The notes below the pieces were generated by a model. The model was not told the DNA's origin and did not search any database. It saw only the letters and a list, made by a program, of their open reading frames with translations. The position numbers were made by a program, and so were the translations under genes. A stretch of DNA of 64,000 bases from Flavobacteriales bacterium (lineage in GTDB: Bacteria > Bacteroidota > Bacteroidia > Flavobacteriales > Flavobacteriaceae), in assembly GCA_013205245.1 (NCBI GenBank), contig JABMNH010000038.1, positions 35,629 to 99,628 of the forward strand, read 5' to 3'. Shown here one piece after another: positions 51,733 to 58,794 of this stretch. Every line of letters starts with the position of its first letter. The stretch's first letter is position 1.

Positions 51733-52086
51733 ATGAAAACAATTAAAATTTTAGGAACTGGTTGCCCAAATTGCAATCAAATGGAAAAAATTGTACAAGC
51801 TGCCTTAACGGAATTAGATTTGGATATCAAAATTGAAAAAGTAGACGATATTCAAGAGATTATGACATACAATATTATGAGTACGCCTGCTTTGGTTATT
51901 GATAACATCATTGTTATTAAAGGGCGTGTACCTAGTTTAGCCGAAGTTAAAGACCTTTTAACTTCCGATGTTTGTTGCTCTGATTCAGATGATTCTTGCT
52001 GTAGTTCAGAATCTCAAGAGGGTGCTTGTTGCGAAACTTCAACAGAAAAAGAGTCTTGTTGCGACCCAAAATCAGATTGTTGTTAA
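51733..52086 (+). CDS. Thioredoxin-fold protein with paired-cysteine tail
   Basis: This 117-residue protein has a TM0996/MTH895-like thioredoxin domain: active site GTGCPNC at 8-14, cis-proline in STPALVID near 50-57. A C-terminal extension (about 80-117) carries five CC pairs at 81-82, 89-90, 99-100, 109-110 and 116-117 in a Ser/Asp/Glu-rich, probably disordered tail. Such domains accompany DUF318 permeases in arsenic clusters. The tail looks like a metal- or arsenite-binding module; that is inference. It lies 14 bp before ACR3. Confidence 0.8.
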   Translation: MKTIKILGTGCPNCNQMEKIVQAALTELDLDIKIEKVDDIQEIMTYNIMSTPALVIDNIIVIKGRVPSLAEVKDLLTSDVCCSDSDDSCCSSESQEGACCETSTEKESCCDPKSDCC

Positions 52087-52100
52087 TACCCTTTATTTGA

Positions 52101-53129
52101 ATGAAAAAAAAACTTAAACTCCTTGATCGTTTTTTAACCTTATGGATATTTCTAGCGATGCTCATAGGTGTTGGTATTGGGTATTTATTTCCTAATGCTG
52201 CCAATTTTACCAATGCTTTATCGGTCGGCACAACCAACATTCCGCTTGCTATTGGACTCATTTTAATGATGTATCCGCCTTTAGCAAAGGTCGATTATAA
52301 ACTTTTACCAAAAGCTTTTAAAGACACAAAACTAATGACAATGTCACTCGTTTTAAACTGGATTATCGGGCCAGTTTTAATGTTTGCATTGGCGCTTATT
52401 TTTTTACACGATTATCCCGGTTATATGACTGGCGTTATCTTAATTGGCTTGGCGCGGTGTATCGCTATGGTTATTGTTTGGAACGATTTAGCCGGCGGCA
52501 GTCGTGAATATGGCGCTACTTTAATCGCTTTAAACAGCATTTTTCAGGTGCTGACTTACAGTTTTTACGCTTGGTTATTTATTAGCGTGCTTCCTAAGTA
52601 TTTTGGGCTAACGGGTTACGATGTCAATATTTCAATATTCGAAGTTGCTAAAAGTGTCCTTATTTATTTAGGCATTCCGTTTTTAGCAGGTTATTTATCG
52701 CGTAAGTATTTATCAAAAATAAAAGGCGGAAATTGGTATAACCAAAAATTCATTCCCTTTATTTCGCCCATCACATTAATCGCTTTGTTGGCAACAATTA
52801 TTTTAATGTTTAGCCTTAAAGGCGATATGATTTTGCAATTGCCATTGGATGTCATTCGCATTGCAATTCCGCTTATTATCTATTTTTTCGTGATGTTTTT
52901 AATGAGTTTCTTTATAGGGAAATCAATGAAAGTACCCTACGATAAAAACGCATCGGTCGCTTTTACCGCCACCGGAAATAATTTTGAATTAGCCATAGCT
53001 GTTGCCATTGCCGTATTCGGACTGAATTCTCCTCAAGCTTTTACAGGGGTTATTGGTCCACTAGTTGAAGTGCCTGTTTTAATTTTACTAGTTAATTTAT
53101 CACTTTATTTAAAAAAGAAATATTATTAA
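52101..53129 (+). CDS. ACR3-family arsenite efflux transporter
   Basis: This 342-residue inner-membrane protein has ten predicted helices and exports arsenite using the membrane potential. It has the family's hallmark cysteine in the fourth helix, [17 protein letters not shown] (Cys120). The conserved [20 protein letters not shown] follows near residue 290, and [13 protein letters not shown] is at the end. It lies between the Cys-tailed thioredoxin and ArsC genes. It is often annotated arsB or acr3. Confidence 0.94.
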   Translation: MKKKLKLLDRFLTLWIFLAMLIGVGIGYLFPNAANFTNALSVGTTNIPLAIGLILMMYPPLAKVDYKLLPKAFKDTKLMTMSLVLNWIIGPVLMFALALIFLHDYPGYMTGVILIGLARCIAMVIVWNDLAGGSREYGATLIALNSIFQVLTYSFYAWLFISVLPKYFGLTGYDVNISIFEVAKSVLIYLGIPFLAGYLSRKYLSKIKGGNWYNQKFIPFISPITLIALLATIILMFSLKGDMILQLPLDVIRIAIPLIIYFFVMFLMSFFIGKSMKVPYDKNASVAFTATGNNFELAIAVAIAVFGLNSPQAFTGVIGPLVEVPVLILLVNLSLYLKKKYY

Positions 53130-53130
53130 A

Positions 53131-53170
53131 CAATTTGAAAATGGGGTAATTTGAAGATTTGAAAATGAAA
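53131..53170 (+). repeat. Direct repeat copy 1 flanking four-helix-bundle insert 2
   Basis: The 40-bp block beginning CAATTTGAAAATG starts 1 bp after the ACR3 stop. It is 34/40 identical to 53547-53586 on the other side of the four-helix-bundle gene. It contains repeated ATTTGAA words. Confidence 0.75.
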
Positions 53171-53197
53171 TAATAATAATCTTAAAATTTTAAAATT

Positions 53198-53545
53198 ATG
53201 AGAAATGACCAACCAAATCTAATCGTCGATTTAACACTTCAATTCGCTTTAAATATTATTGATTATTGCGAATTGTTAGAGTCAAATAAAAAATATGTGA
53301 TTGCAAGACAATTATTAAAATCTGGGACTTCAATCGGCGCAAATGTACGCGAAGCACAAAATGCAGAAAGTAAAGCCGACTTTATTCATAAACTTAAAAT
53401 TGCTGCTAAAGAAGCTGACGAAACAGAATATTGGTTAATTCTTTGTGAGAAATCAAAAAACTACCCATTAAATGACAATTTAACTACGGAGTTAAAATCA
53501 ATAATAAAAGTACTGTCGAAAATTATAAGTTCAAGTAAAAAGTAA
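53198..53545 (+). CDS. Four helix bundle protein (23S-IVP family), second type
   Basis: This 115-residue protein belongs to the other common branch of the four-helix-bundle family. It has ARQLLKSGTSIGANVREAQ (about residues 42-60) followed by NAESKADFIHKLKIAAKEAD and ETEYWLILCEKS. The function of stand-alone members is unknown. It interrupts the ars operon between ACR3 and ArsC, just as the first copy interrupts sdhAB. It is bounded by 40-bp direct repeats and inverted TTTGAAGAT words. No link to arsenic is apparent. Confidence 0.9.
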   Translation: MRNDQPNLIVDLTLQFALNIIDYCELLESNKKYVIARQLLKSGTSIGANVREAQNAESKADFIHKLKIAAKEADETEYWLILCEKSKNYPLNDNLTTELKSIIKVLSKIISSSKK

Positions 53546-53546
53546 T

Positions 53547-53620
53547 CAATTTGAAAATGAGGCAATTTGATAATTTGAGAATTAAAAACATCTTCAAATC
53601 AACACATCTTCAAATCATCA
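53547..53620. repeat. Direct repeat copy 2 and inverted words after four-helix-bundle insert 2
   Basis: 53547-53586 repeats the 40-bp block found before the gene. Next come two copies of ACATCTTCAAATCA (53588-53601 and 53604-53617), whose reverse complement TGATTTGAAGATGT echoes the upstream TTGAAGATTTGAAAATG. Confidence 0.75.
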
Positions 53621-53630
53621 AATTTAATTC

Positions 53631-54044
53631 ATGAAAATACTCATTCTGTGTACCGGAAACTCCTGCCGAAGTCAAATGGCTGAAGGTTTTTTAAAATCCT
53701 TCGATAAAAATCTAGAGGTTTATTCAGCTGGCACAAAACCAACCTCAAAAGTCCATCCAAAAGCGATTAAAGTGATGGCGGAGATTGGTATTGATTTATC
53801 AGAAAACAAACCTAAATCGGTCGATTTGTTTTTAAATCAACCGTTCGATTATGTCATTACCGTTTGTGGTGGCGCAAAAGAAAGTTGCCCAATGTTTACG
53901 GGAATTGTTAAAAATCAAATTCATATTGGTTTTGAAGATCCTGCCGATGCTACTGGCACAGATGAAGAAATAACAAAGGAATTTAGAAAAATTAGAGATG
54001 AGATAAAACGTGATTTCTTTAAATTTTATCAATCTAAATGTTAA
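53631..54044 (+). CDS. arsC: Arsenate reductase, thioredoxin-coupled LMW-PTP type
   Basis: This 137-residue enzyme reduces arsenate to arsenite for export by ACR3. The phosphatase-like P-loop is LCTGNSCRSQMAEGF with nucleophile Cys7. The second and third redox cysteines are Cys79 and Cys86 in TVCGGAKESCPMF, as in S. aureus/B. subtilis ArsC, where they form the disulfide relay reduced by thioredoxin. The thioredoxin-like gene upstream could serve this or another step. It ends 6 bp before the permease gene. Confidence 0.94.
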   Translation: MKILILCTGNSCRSQMAEGFLKSFDKNLEVYSAGTKPTSKVHPKAIKVMAEIGIDLSENKPKSVDLFLNQPFDYVITVCGGAKESCPMFTGIVKNQIHIGFEDPADATGTDEEITKEFRKIRDEIKRDFFKFYQSKC

Positions 54045-54050
54045 AATAAG

Positions 54051-55028
54051 ATGTTTGATTGGTTCCAAAAATTTGCAGATTGGGTTGTGTTTGACACACT
54101 ACACTTAACAAAAGAACAGCACTTAGCCAATGCCTTAAACTTTTTTATATACGATAGTATTAAAATATTATTGTTGCTCATTGTGGTCATCTTTTTTATG
54201 GGCATTATCAACAGTTATTTCCCTGTAGAAAAAGTGCGTAATTTTTTATCTCGCCATAAATTATTCGGCTTAGAATATTTAATGGCCAGTTTATTTGGTG
54301 TGGTAACACCATTCTGTTCCTGTTCATCTGTTCCTTTATTTATAGGTTTTGTCCGAGGCGGTATTCCGCTAGGCGTAACCTTTGCTTTTTTGGTAACCTC
54401 TCCATTGGTAAACGAAGTCGCCATTGGTTTATTTATTGGTCTTTTCGGATTAAAAACCACCCTAATTTACGTTATAAGTGGGGTGCTTTTGGGCGTGGTA
54501 AGTGGCATTATTTTAAGTCGGTTTAAATTAGAACGCTTTTTAACACCTTGGGTAAAAGATTTGTTGGTAAATGCACAACGCGAAAACGATGCCTTTGTTT
54601 TAGAAAAAACATCTTTCAAAAAACGTTTACCTATCATTCTTTATGAAACAAAAAAAATACTAAAAGGGATTGTCCTTTATGTTTTAATCGGCATTTTTAT
54701 AGGTGGCTTGATGCACGGTTACATCCCCGAAGGTTTTTTTGAGCAATACATGAGTAAAGACAATCTTTTTGCAGTGCCTATAGCCACAATTCTGGCTGTC
54801 CCTTTATATTCCGGAGCTTCCGGCATTTTACCTGTGGTGCAAGTTTTGGTTTCAAAAGGGATTCCGTTAGGAACTGCCATTGCTTTTATGATGGGTGTTG
54901 TAGGATTATCATTACCCGAAGCAATGCTCTTAAAAAAAGTGATGACCTTTAAATTGATCGGCATTTTTTTTGGCGTGGTAACGCTATGTATTATTATTTC
55001 AGGGTATATATTTAACCTGATTTTATAA
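54051..55028 (+). CDS. DUF318/ArsP-type permease
   Basis: This 325-residue membrane protein with about eight helices belongs to the DUF318 permease family. It has FGVVTPFCSCSSVPLFIGFV (about residues 82-101) with vicinal cysteines in the third helix and GIPLGVTFAFLVTSP. The second half has SGASGILPVVQVL and a repeat-like GIPLGTAIAFMMGVVGLSLP. ArsP members export trivalent organoarsenicals, and others export Cu/Zn. Context makes an arsenic role likely. The 3' end overlaps the convergent GYDIA kinase gene by 6 bp. Confidence 0.87.
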   Translation: MFDWFQKFADWVVFDTLHLTKEQHLANALNFFIYDSIKILLLLIVVIFFMGIINSYFPVEKVRNFLSRHKLFGLEYLMASLFGVVTPFCSCSSVPLFIGFVRGGIPLGVTFAFLVTSPLVNEVAIGLFIGLFGLKTTLIYVISGVLLGVVSGIILSRFKLERFLTPWVKDLLVNAQRENDAFVLEKTSFKKRLPIILYETKKILKGIVLYVLIGIFIGGLMHGYIPEGFFEQYMSKDNLFAVPIATILAVPLYSGASGILPVVQVLVSKGIPLGTAIAFMMGVVGLSLPEAMLLKKVMTFKLIGIFFGVVTLCIIISGYIFNLIL

Positions 55029-55940
55029 AATCATTTCAGCATAAGGAACAACCGTTTCAAATCCTTTTTGTTTAAAATAATTGGGCGTATCGTTATTACC
55101 TGTGGCTAAAATAAAATCACCGCCCCAAGCACCAAGGCTTTTTACTGCCCCAAAATAATCATTAAACAAGCGTTCTTTAATAGGTTTTGATTGAATGAGC
55201 TTACCAATAATAGATTCGTGTTGGCTGATTAACCTTTCAAAATCGGATAAATTATCACAATTCACCATTGCCTTACTAATGTTAGAAATGTCATTAATAG
55301 CCCCTTTAACTTCCCCTTTCAAACTTTGATAATGTTTGATACCTTCGCGTGAATTCTGTTTTTTATTCAAATACACAAAATACAATTGGTCTTTAAAATC
55401 GGGATTAAAACCGGTTGTTTTAACAACTGGATTTTGATTTTCTAGCCGATACAATATTGGCTGATGGTATTGTGCACAAGCAATATCATAGCCACTGCCA
55501 CCAAAACACTTAAACTGTAATTTATAAGCGTCAACTTGTGCCCATTGCGCAATATTATTGATAAGTGTGGATGAGCTTCCCAAACCCCAAAGACGCGGAA
55601 AATCGAGTTTGGTCTTAACCTTATAATTTTGATTATCCGTCAAGAAAAATGGATTCATTTCGCGAACAGATTGCAAAATGACTTGCAATTGTTTGGTTAT
55701 TTCAGCGCTTAAAGCGGAAGGCTTATCCACCATAAAATTAAAATCTGTTAAAGAAAAGTTGGCTTTAAACCACAAAGAGCCATCGGCATCATAACTTTCC
55801 CACTGACAATGATTTTTAGTTATGGATTCTACCTTTAAAGTTTGTCCAAATTTTGAAGGTAGGGCTAATGCCAAAGCGCCATCTAAAACAATATATTCTG
55901 CAGATAAAATAAGTTTCCCGTTGCTGTAAAAGGTAGTCAT
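55023..55940 (-). CDS. GYDIA-family GHMP kinase
   Basis: This is a 305-residue small-molecule kinase of the GHMP superfamily. The ATP loop is WGLGSSSTLINNIAQW (about residues 118-133), and the family's name-giving motif GYDIA is at 150-154 in FGGSGYDIACAQYHQ. The third motif, LGAWGGDFILATG, is near the end. Members are typical of Bacteroidota and often sit near mevalonate-pathway genes. A phosphomevalonate kinase role is plausible but unproven. It lies 4 kb from mevalonate kinase here, with the ars operon between. Confidence 0.87.
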   Translation of the reverse strand: MTTFYSNGKLILSAEYIVLDGALALALPSKFGQTLKVESITKNHCQWESYDADGSLWFKANFSLTDFNFMVDKPSALSAEITKQLQVILQSVREMNPFFLTDNQNYKVKTKLDFPRLWGLGSSSTLINNIAQWAQVDAYKLQFKCFGGSGYDIACAQYHQPILYRLENQNPVVKTTGFNPDFKDQLYFVYLNKKQNSREGIKHYQSLKGEVKGAINDISNISKAMVNCDNLSDFERLISQHESIIGKLIQSKPIKERLFNDYFGAVKSLGAWGGDFILATGNNDTPNYFKQKGFETVVPYAEMIL

Positions 55941-55958
55941 AAGGCTAAGATATTAAAC

Positions 55959-56930
55959 TTAGACTTTTTTTCGGTTGTAAATCGGTAAAATAATCATCGC
56001 TAAACCGCCAAAGACAAGTACCATTAGGGTTTGCGACGTCCAGACAATCCATCCAAAAGCACGTGCAGGATTGTTTTCTACGCCGTATAAAATTAAAGCA
56101 CTGGCCACAAAAACAGGATAAACGCCCAGACCTCCATTTGTTAATGCCATGCTTAATCCGCCAACTACAAAACCTACTATTATAGCGCCAAAAGGTAAAT
56201 TTGTGGTTTCGGGTAAGGCAAATGTTACCACATAAAACATCAGCACATAAAGCGCCCATATTAAAATGGTATGCATCATAAAAACAAATTTCTTTTTCAT
56301 TTTTATTATGGTCATCACGCCCTCTAAAAGACCTTTTAAAAATTCCTTTATTTTTAAAATAAAAATTAGTTTCGACTTTTTAAGTACAAAATAAAGCAGT
56401 ACACCCATCAGCGCTAAGCTACCTAAAATGATGAGTTTATGTATAGAATCTGATTTATCATCTTTAAATAAATATTCTGACAATAGTTTGGTTTGCATGA
56501 TAAAGGCAATGCCAATAATTGAAAAAAGCATGATTACATCAGCAACACGCTCGGCTACAATGGTGCCAAAAGCTTTTTGGAATGGAATACCTTCGTATTT
56601 TGAAATGGCTGCAGCACGTGCCACTTCGCCAGATCGTGGAATAGCCAAATTAAGTAAATAAGCCACCAAAACAGACAAGACGCTATTGGTAAATTTAGGC
56701 TTGTATCCTAATGGTTCTAATAAAAATTGCCACCGGTAAGCGCGTGATAAATGACTCATAATTGCCAGCAAAATTGATAATAAAACCCAGCCATAATGCG
56801 CGGTTTGAAATGAAATTTTTACCGATTCAAAATCGGCTGGAGTAAACTTTGAGAGAGAATACCAAATAAGACCTAATCCAAAAAGAATGGGAAGGCTTAT
56901 AAAAAGGGTTTTTCTAAGTTTATTTGCCAA
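55959..56930 (-). CDS. Lysylphosphatidylglycerol synthase-like/flippase-like membrane protein
   Basis: This 323-residue protein has about seven to eight helices and matches the UPF0104/lysylphosphatidylglycerol synthase transmembrane region family. Visible family segments include LSRAYRWQFLLEPLGYKP (about residues 62-79), LNLAIPRSGEVARAAAISKYE and GTIVAERVADVIML. A glycine-rich late helix reads GGLSMALTNGGLGVYPV. Members are flippase-like transporters of lipid-linked substrates and lack the catalytic aminoacyl-transfer domain, as here. It lies between panC and the GYDIA kinase, a common flavobacterial neighbourhood. Confidence 0.85.
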   Translation of the reverse strand: MANKLRKTLFISLPILFGLGLIWYSLSKFTPADFESVKISFQTAHYGWVLLSILLAIMSHLSRAYRWQFLLEPLGYKPKFTNSVLSVLVAYLLNLAIPRSGEVARAAAISKYEGIPFQKAFGTIVAERVADVIMLFSIIGIAFIMQTKLLSEYLFKDDKSDSIHKLIILGSLALMGVLLYFVLKKSKLIFILKIKEFLKGLLEGVMTIIKMKKKFVFMMHTILIWALYVLMFYVVTFALPETTNLPFGAIIVGFVVGGLSMALTNGGLGVYPVFVASALILYGVENNPARAFGWIVWTSQTLMVLVFGGLAMIILPIYNRKKV

Positions 56931-57016
56931 ATGACTGATTTAGGTAATTGTTTTTTTCTGGCGTAAAGATAGTTATTTTACGATTTTTGTGTGATATAAT
57001 TTAAATAACTGTCCTT

Positions 57017-57856
57017 TTACAAGGTTATGTTGTCTATTAGCCTAATCTCACCGGCATACGTGGCAATAAAAGCACGATATTCTAAATTTGGGTTTATGCT
57101 TTTAGCAGGTTTAAGACTTTGGGTATCTGCAATTACAAAATATTCTAAGTCAAAAAAGGAATGGTTTTTAAAAATCGCTTTAACTTCGGAATTAAGCTCT
57201 TTAATAGTTTTCTTTTTAAAATCTGATTTTACATTAAGTAAACATTTGTAAATTAAGTTTGCTTCATCGCGGTGCTCTGCTGTTAATCTTTCGTTTCTTG
57301 AGCTCATCGCCAAACCATTTGCTTCTCTAAAAATAGGGCAGGGCACTATATTTATAGGCATCTTTAATTCAGAAACCATCTTTTTAATAATCAGTAATTG
57401 CTGATAATCTTTTTCTCCAAAATAAGCGTTTGTAGGTTTTACTATTTCAAGAAGCCGTTTTACAATTGTGCCAACGCCATCAAAATGACCTGGTCTAAAC
57501 TTTCCTTCCATTTCTAATTCGAGTCCGTCAAAATTAAAAGATTCCGAAACTTCGCCATGAGGGTACATTTCTAAAACAGAAGGTGTAAAAACAATATCGC
57601 AACCTATTTGTTCTAATAAAGCTAAATCGGCTTCTAAAGTTTTAGGATAATTTAACAAATCTGAATTGTTGTTAAACTGTGTGGGATTTACAAAAATACT
57701 CACCACAACAATGTCATTTTCGTTTTTTGCTTGCTTAATTAACGACAAATGTCCGTCGTGCAACGCGCCCATTGTAGGAACACAACCAATTGTTCTGTTT
57801 GTATGATTTTTATTTAAAACCTTTTGAAATTTAGTGAGCGTATCAAAAACCTCCAT
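57017..57856 (-). CDS. panC: Pantoate-beta-alanine ligase
   Basis: PanC condenses pantoate with beta-alanine to form pantothenate, the vitamin B5 precursor of CoA. The 279-residue protein has the nucleotidyl-transferase start GCVPTMGALHDGHLSLIKQ (H-x-G-H at about residues 33-36), VVVSIFVNPTQFN, FGEKDYQQLLIIKKMV and MSSRNERLTAEHRDE. It is divergent from the starch-synthase-like gene. The aspartate decarboxylase gene panD, often next to panC in flavobacteria, is not present here. Confidence 0.95.
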   Translation of the reverse strand: MEVFDTLTKFQKVLNKNHTNRTIGCVPTMGALHDGHLSLIKQAKNENDIVVVSIFVNPTQFNNNSDLLNYPKTLEADLALLEQIGCDIVFTPSVLEMYPHGEVSESFNFDGLELEMEGKFRPGHFDGVGTIVKRLLEIVKPTNAYFGEKDYQQLLIIKKMVSELKMPINIVPCPIFREANGLAMSSRNERLTAEHRDEANLIYKCLLNVKSDFKKKTIKELNSEVKAIFKNHSFFDLEYFVIADTQSLKPAKSINPNLEYRAFIATYAGEIRLIDNITL

Positions 57857-57927
57857 GCCTAATGTTTAAATAATTGTTAAAACCTTGCAAACTTACTATA
57901 TTAAGGGATAAACTACATATTTTTTAG

Positions 57928-57935
57928 TAATTTTG
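57928..57935 (+). promoter_or_regulatory. Probable -7 element (TAATTTTG) for the starch-synthase-like/glmS run
   Basis: TAATTTTG matches TAnnTTTG, 27 bp before ATG 57963. It overlaps an in-frame TTG at 57933, which argues against that codon as a start. Confidence 0.45.
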
Positions 57936-57962
57936 CATATTCTAAATTCTAGAGAAGAAGTT

Positions 57963-58772
57963 ATGAAGGAAAAGAGAGTGTTGTACGTGTCTTCTGAAGT
58001 AAGTCCTTATTTGCCGGAAAATGAACTTTCAAAAATGTCTTTTGAAGTTCCTAAAATGGTTCATAATAAAGGGGGGCAAATTCGTATTTTTATGCCTCAC
58101 TTTGGCATCATTAACGAGCGAAGACATCAGTTACATGAAGTCATTAGACTTTCTGGGATGAATCTTATTATTAATGATTTAGATATGCCTCTTATTATAA
58201 AAGTGGCTTCTATACCAAGAGAACGCATGCAAGTTTATTTTATAGATAATGATGAATACTTTAAACGTAAGGCTATTTATAAAGATGAAAATGGCGATAT
58301 GTTTGGCGATAATGACGAACGCTGTATCTTTTTTGCAAGAGGTGTTGTAGAGACTGTTAAAAAACTGAACTGGATGCCAGATGTTATTCACGTTAGTGGT
58401 TGGATGGCTTCTTTACTTCCGCTGTATCTTAAAACTTATTATGCAGATGAACCTTTGTTTAAAAATAGCAAAATAGTCACATCATTATATAACACCAATA
58501 AATTCAGCAGTAATTTGAATGGCAATTTAATTGATAAATTATTATTTGATGATATTGCCGAAGATAAACTTACCTCTCTTAAAACACCTAATTTTTCTAA
58601 CCTCCTTAAAATTGCTATAGAGAATTCTGATGCCGTAGTTAAAGGCACAGAAAAGCTTCCAAAACAAATAGAAACTTATCTTGAAACTTTAGATAAGCCG
58701 GTTTTAGATTACCAACCAGAAGATGGTTTTGAAGAAGCTTATGCCAATTTTTACACAAATCACGTTTTTTAA
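57963..58772 (+). CDS. Stand-alone starch/glycogen synthase N-domain protein (catalytic loop degenerate)
   Basis: This 269-residue protein aligns with the N-terminal half of GT5 glycogen synthases: VLYVSSEVSPYL, IRIFMPHFGIINERRHQLHE, FIDNDEYFKRKAIYKDENG, and MPDVIHVSGWMASLLPLYLK. The C-terminal GT-B domain is absent. The ADP-glucose-binding K-x-G-G loop after SEVSPYL is replaced by P-E-N-E (residues 18-21). It is therefore unlikely to synthesise glycogen and may be a structural or regulatory relative. It is conserved in this position next to panC and glmS in flavobacteria. Confidence 0.85.
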   Translation: MKEKRVLYVSSEVSPYLPENELSKMSFEVPKMVHNKGGQIRIFMPHFGIINERRHQLHEVIRLSGMNLIINDLDMPLIIKVASIPRERMQVYFIDNDEYFKRKAIYKDENGDMFGDNDERCIFFARGVVETVKKLNWMPDVIHVSGWMASLLPLYLKTYYADEPLFKNSKIVTSLYNTNKFSSNLNGNLIDKLLFDDIAEDKLTSLKTPNFSNLLKIAIENSDAVVKGTEKLPKQIETYLETLDKPVLDYQPEDGFEEAYANFYTNHVF

Positions 58773-58794
58773 CAAAATTTAGCTCACCCTATTT

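Noticed and set aside
53198..53545. The second four-helix-bundle protein as an arsenic-specific factor
   Set aside because: It belongs to a general family found in unrelated contexts, including inside the sdh operon here, and its framing repeats point to insertion rather than an arsenic role.
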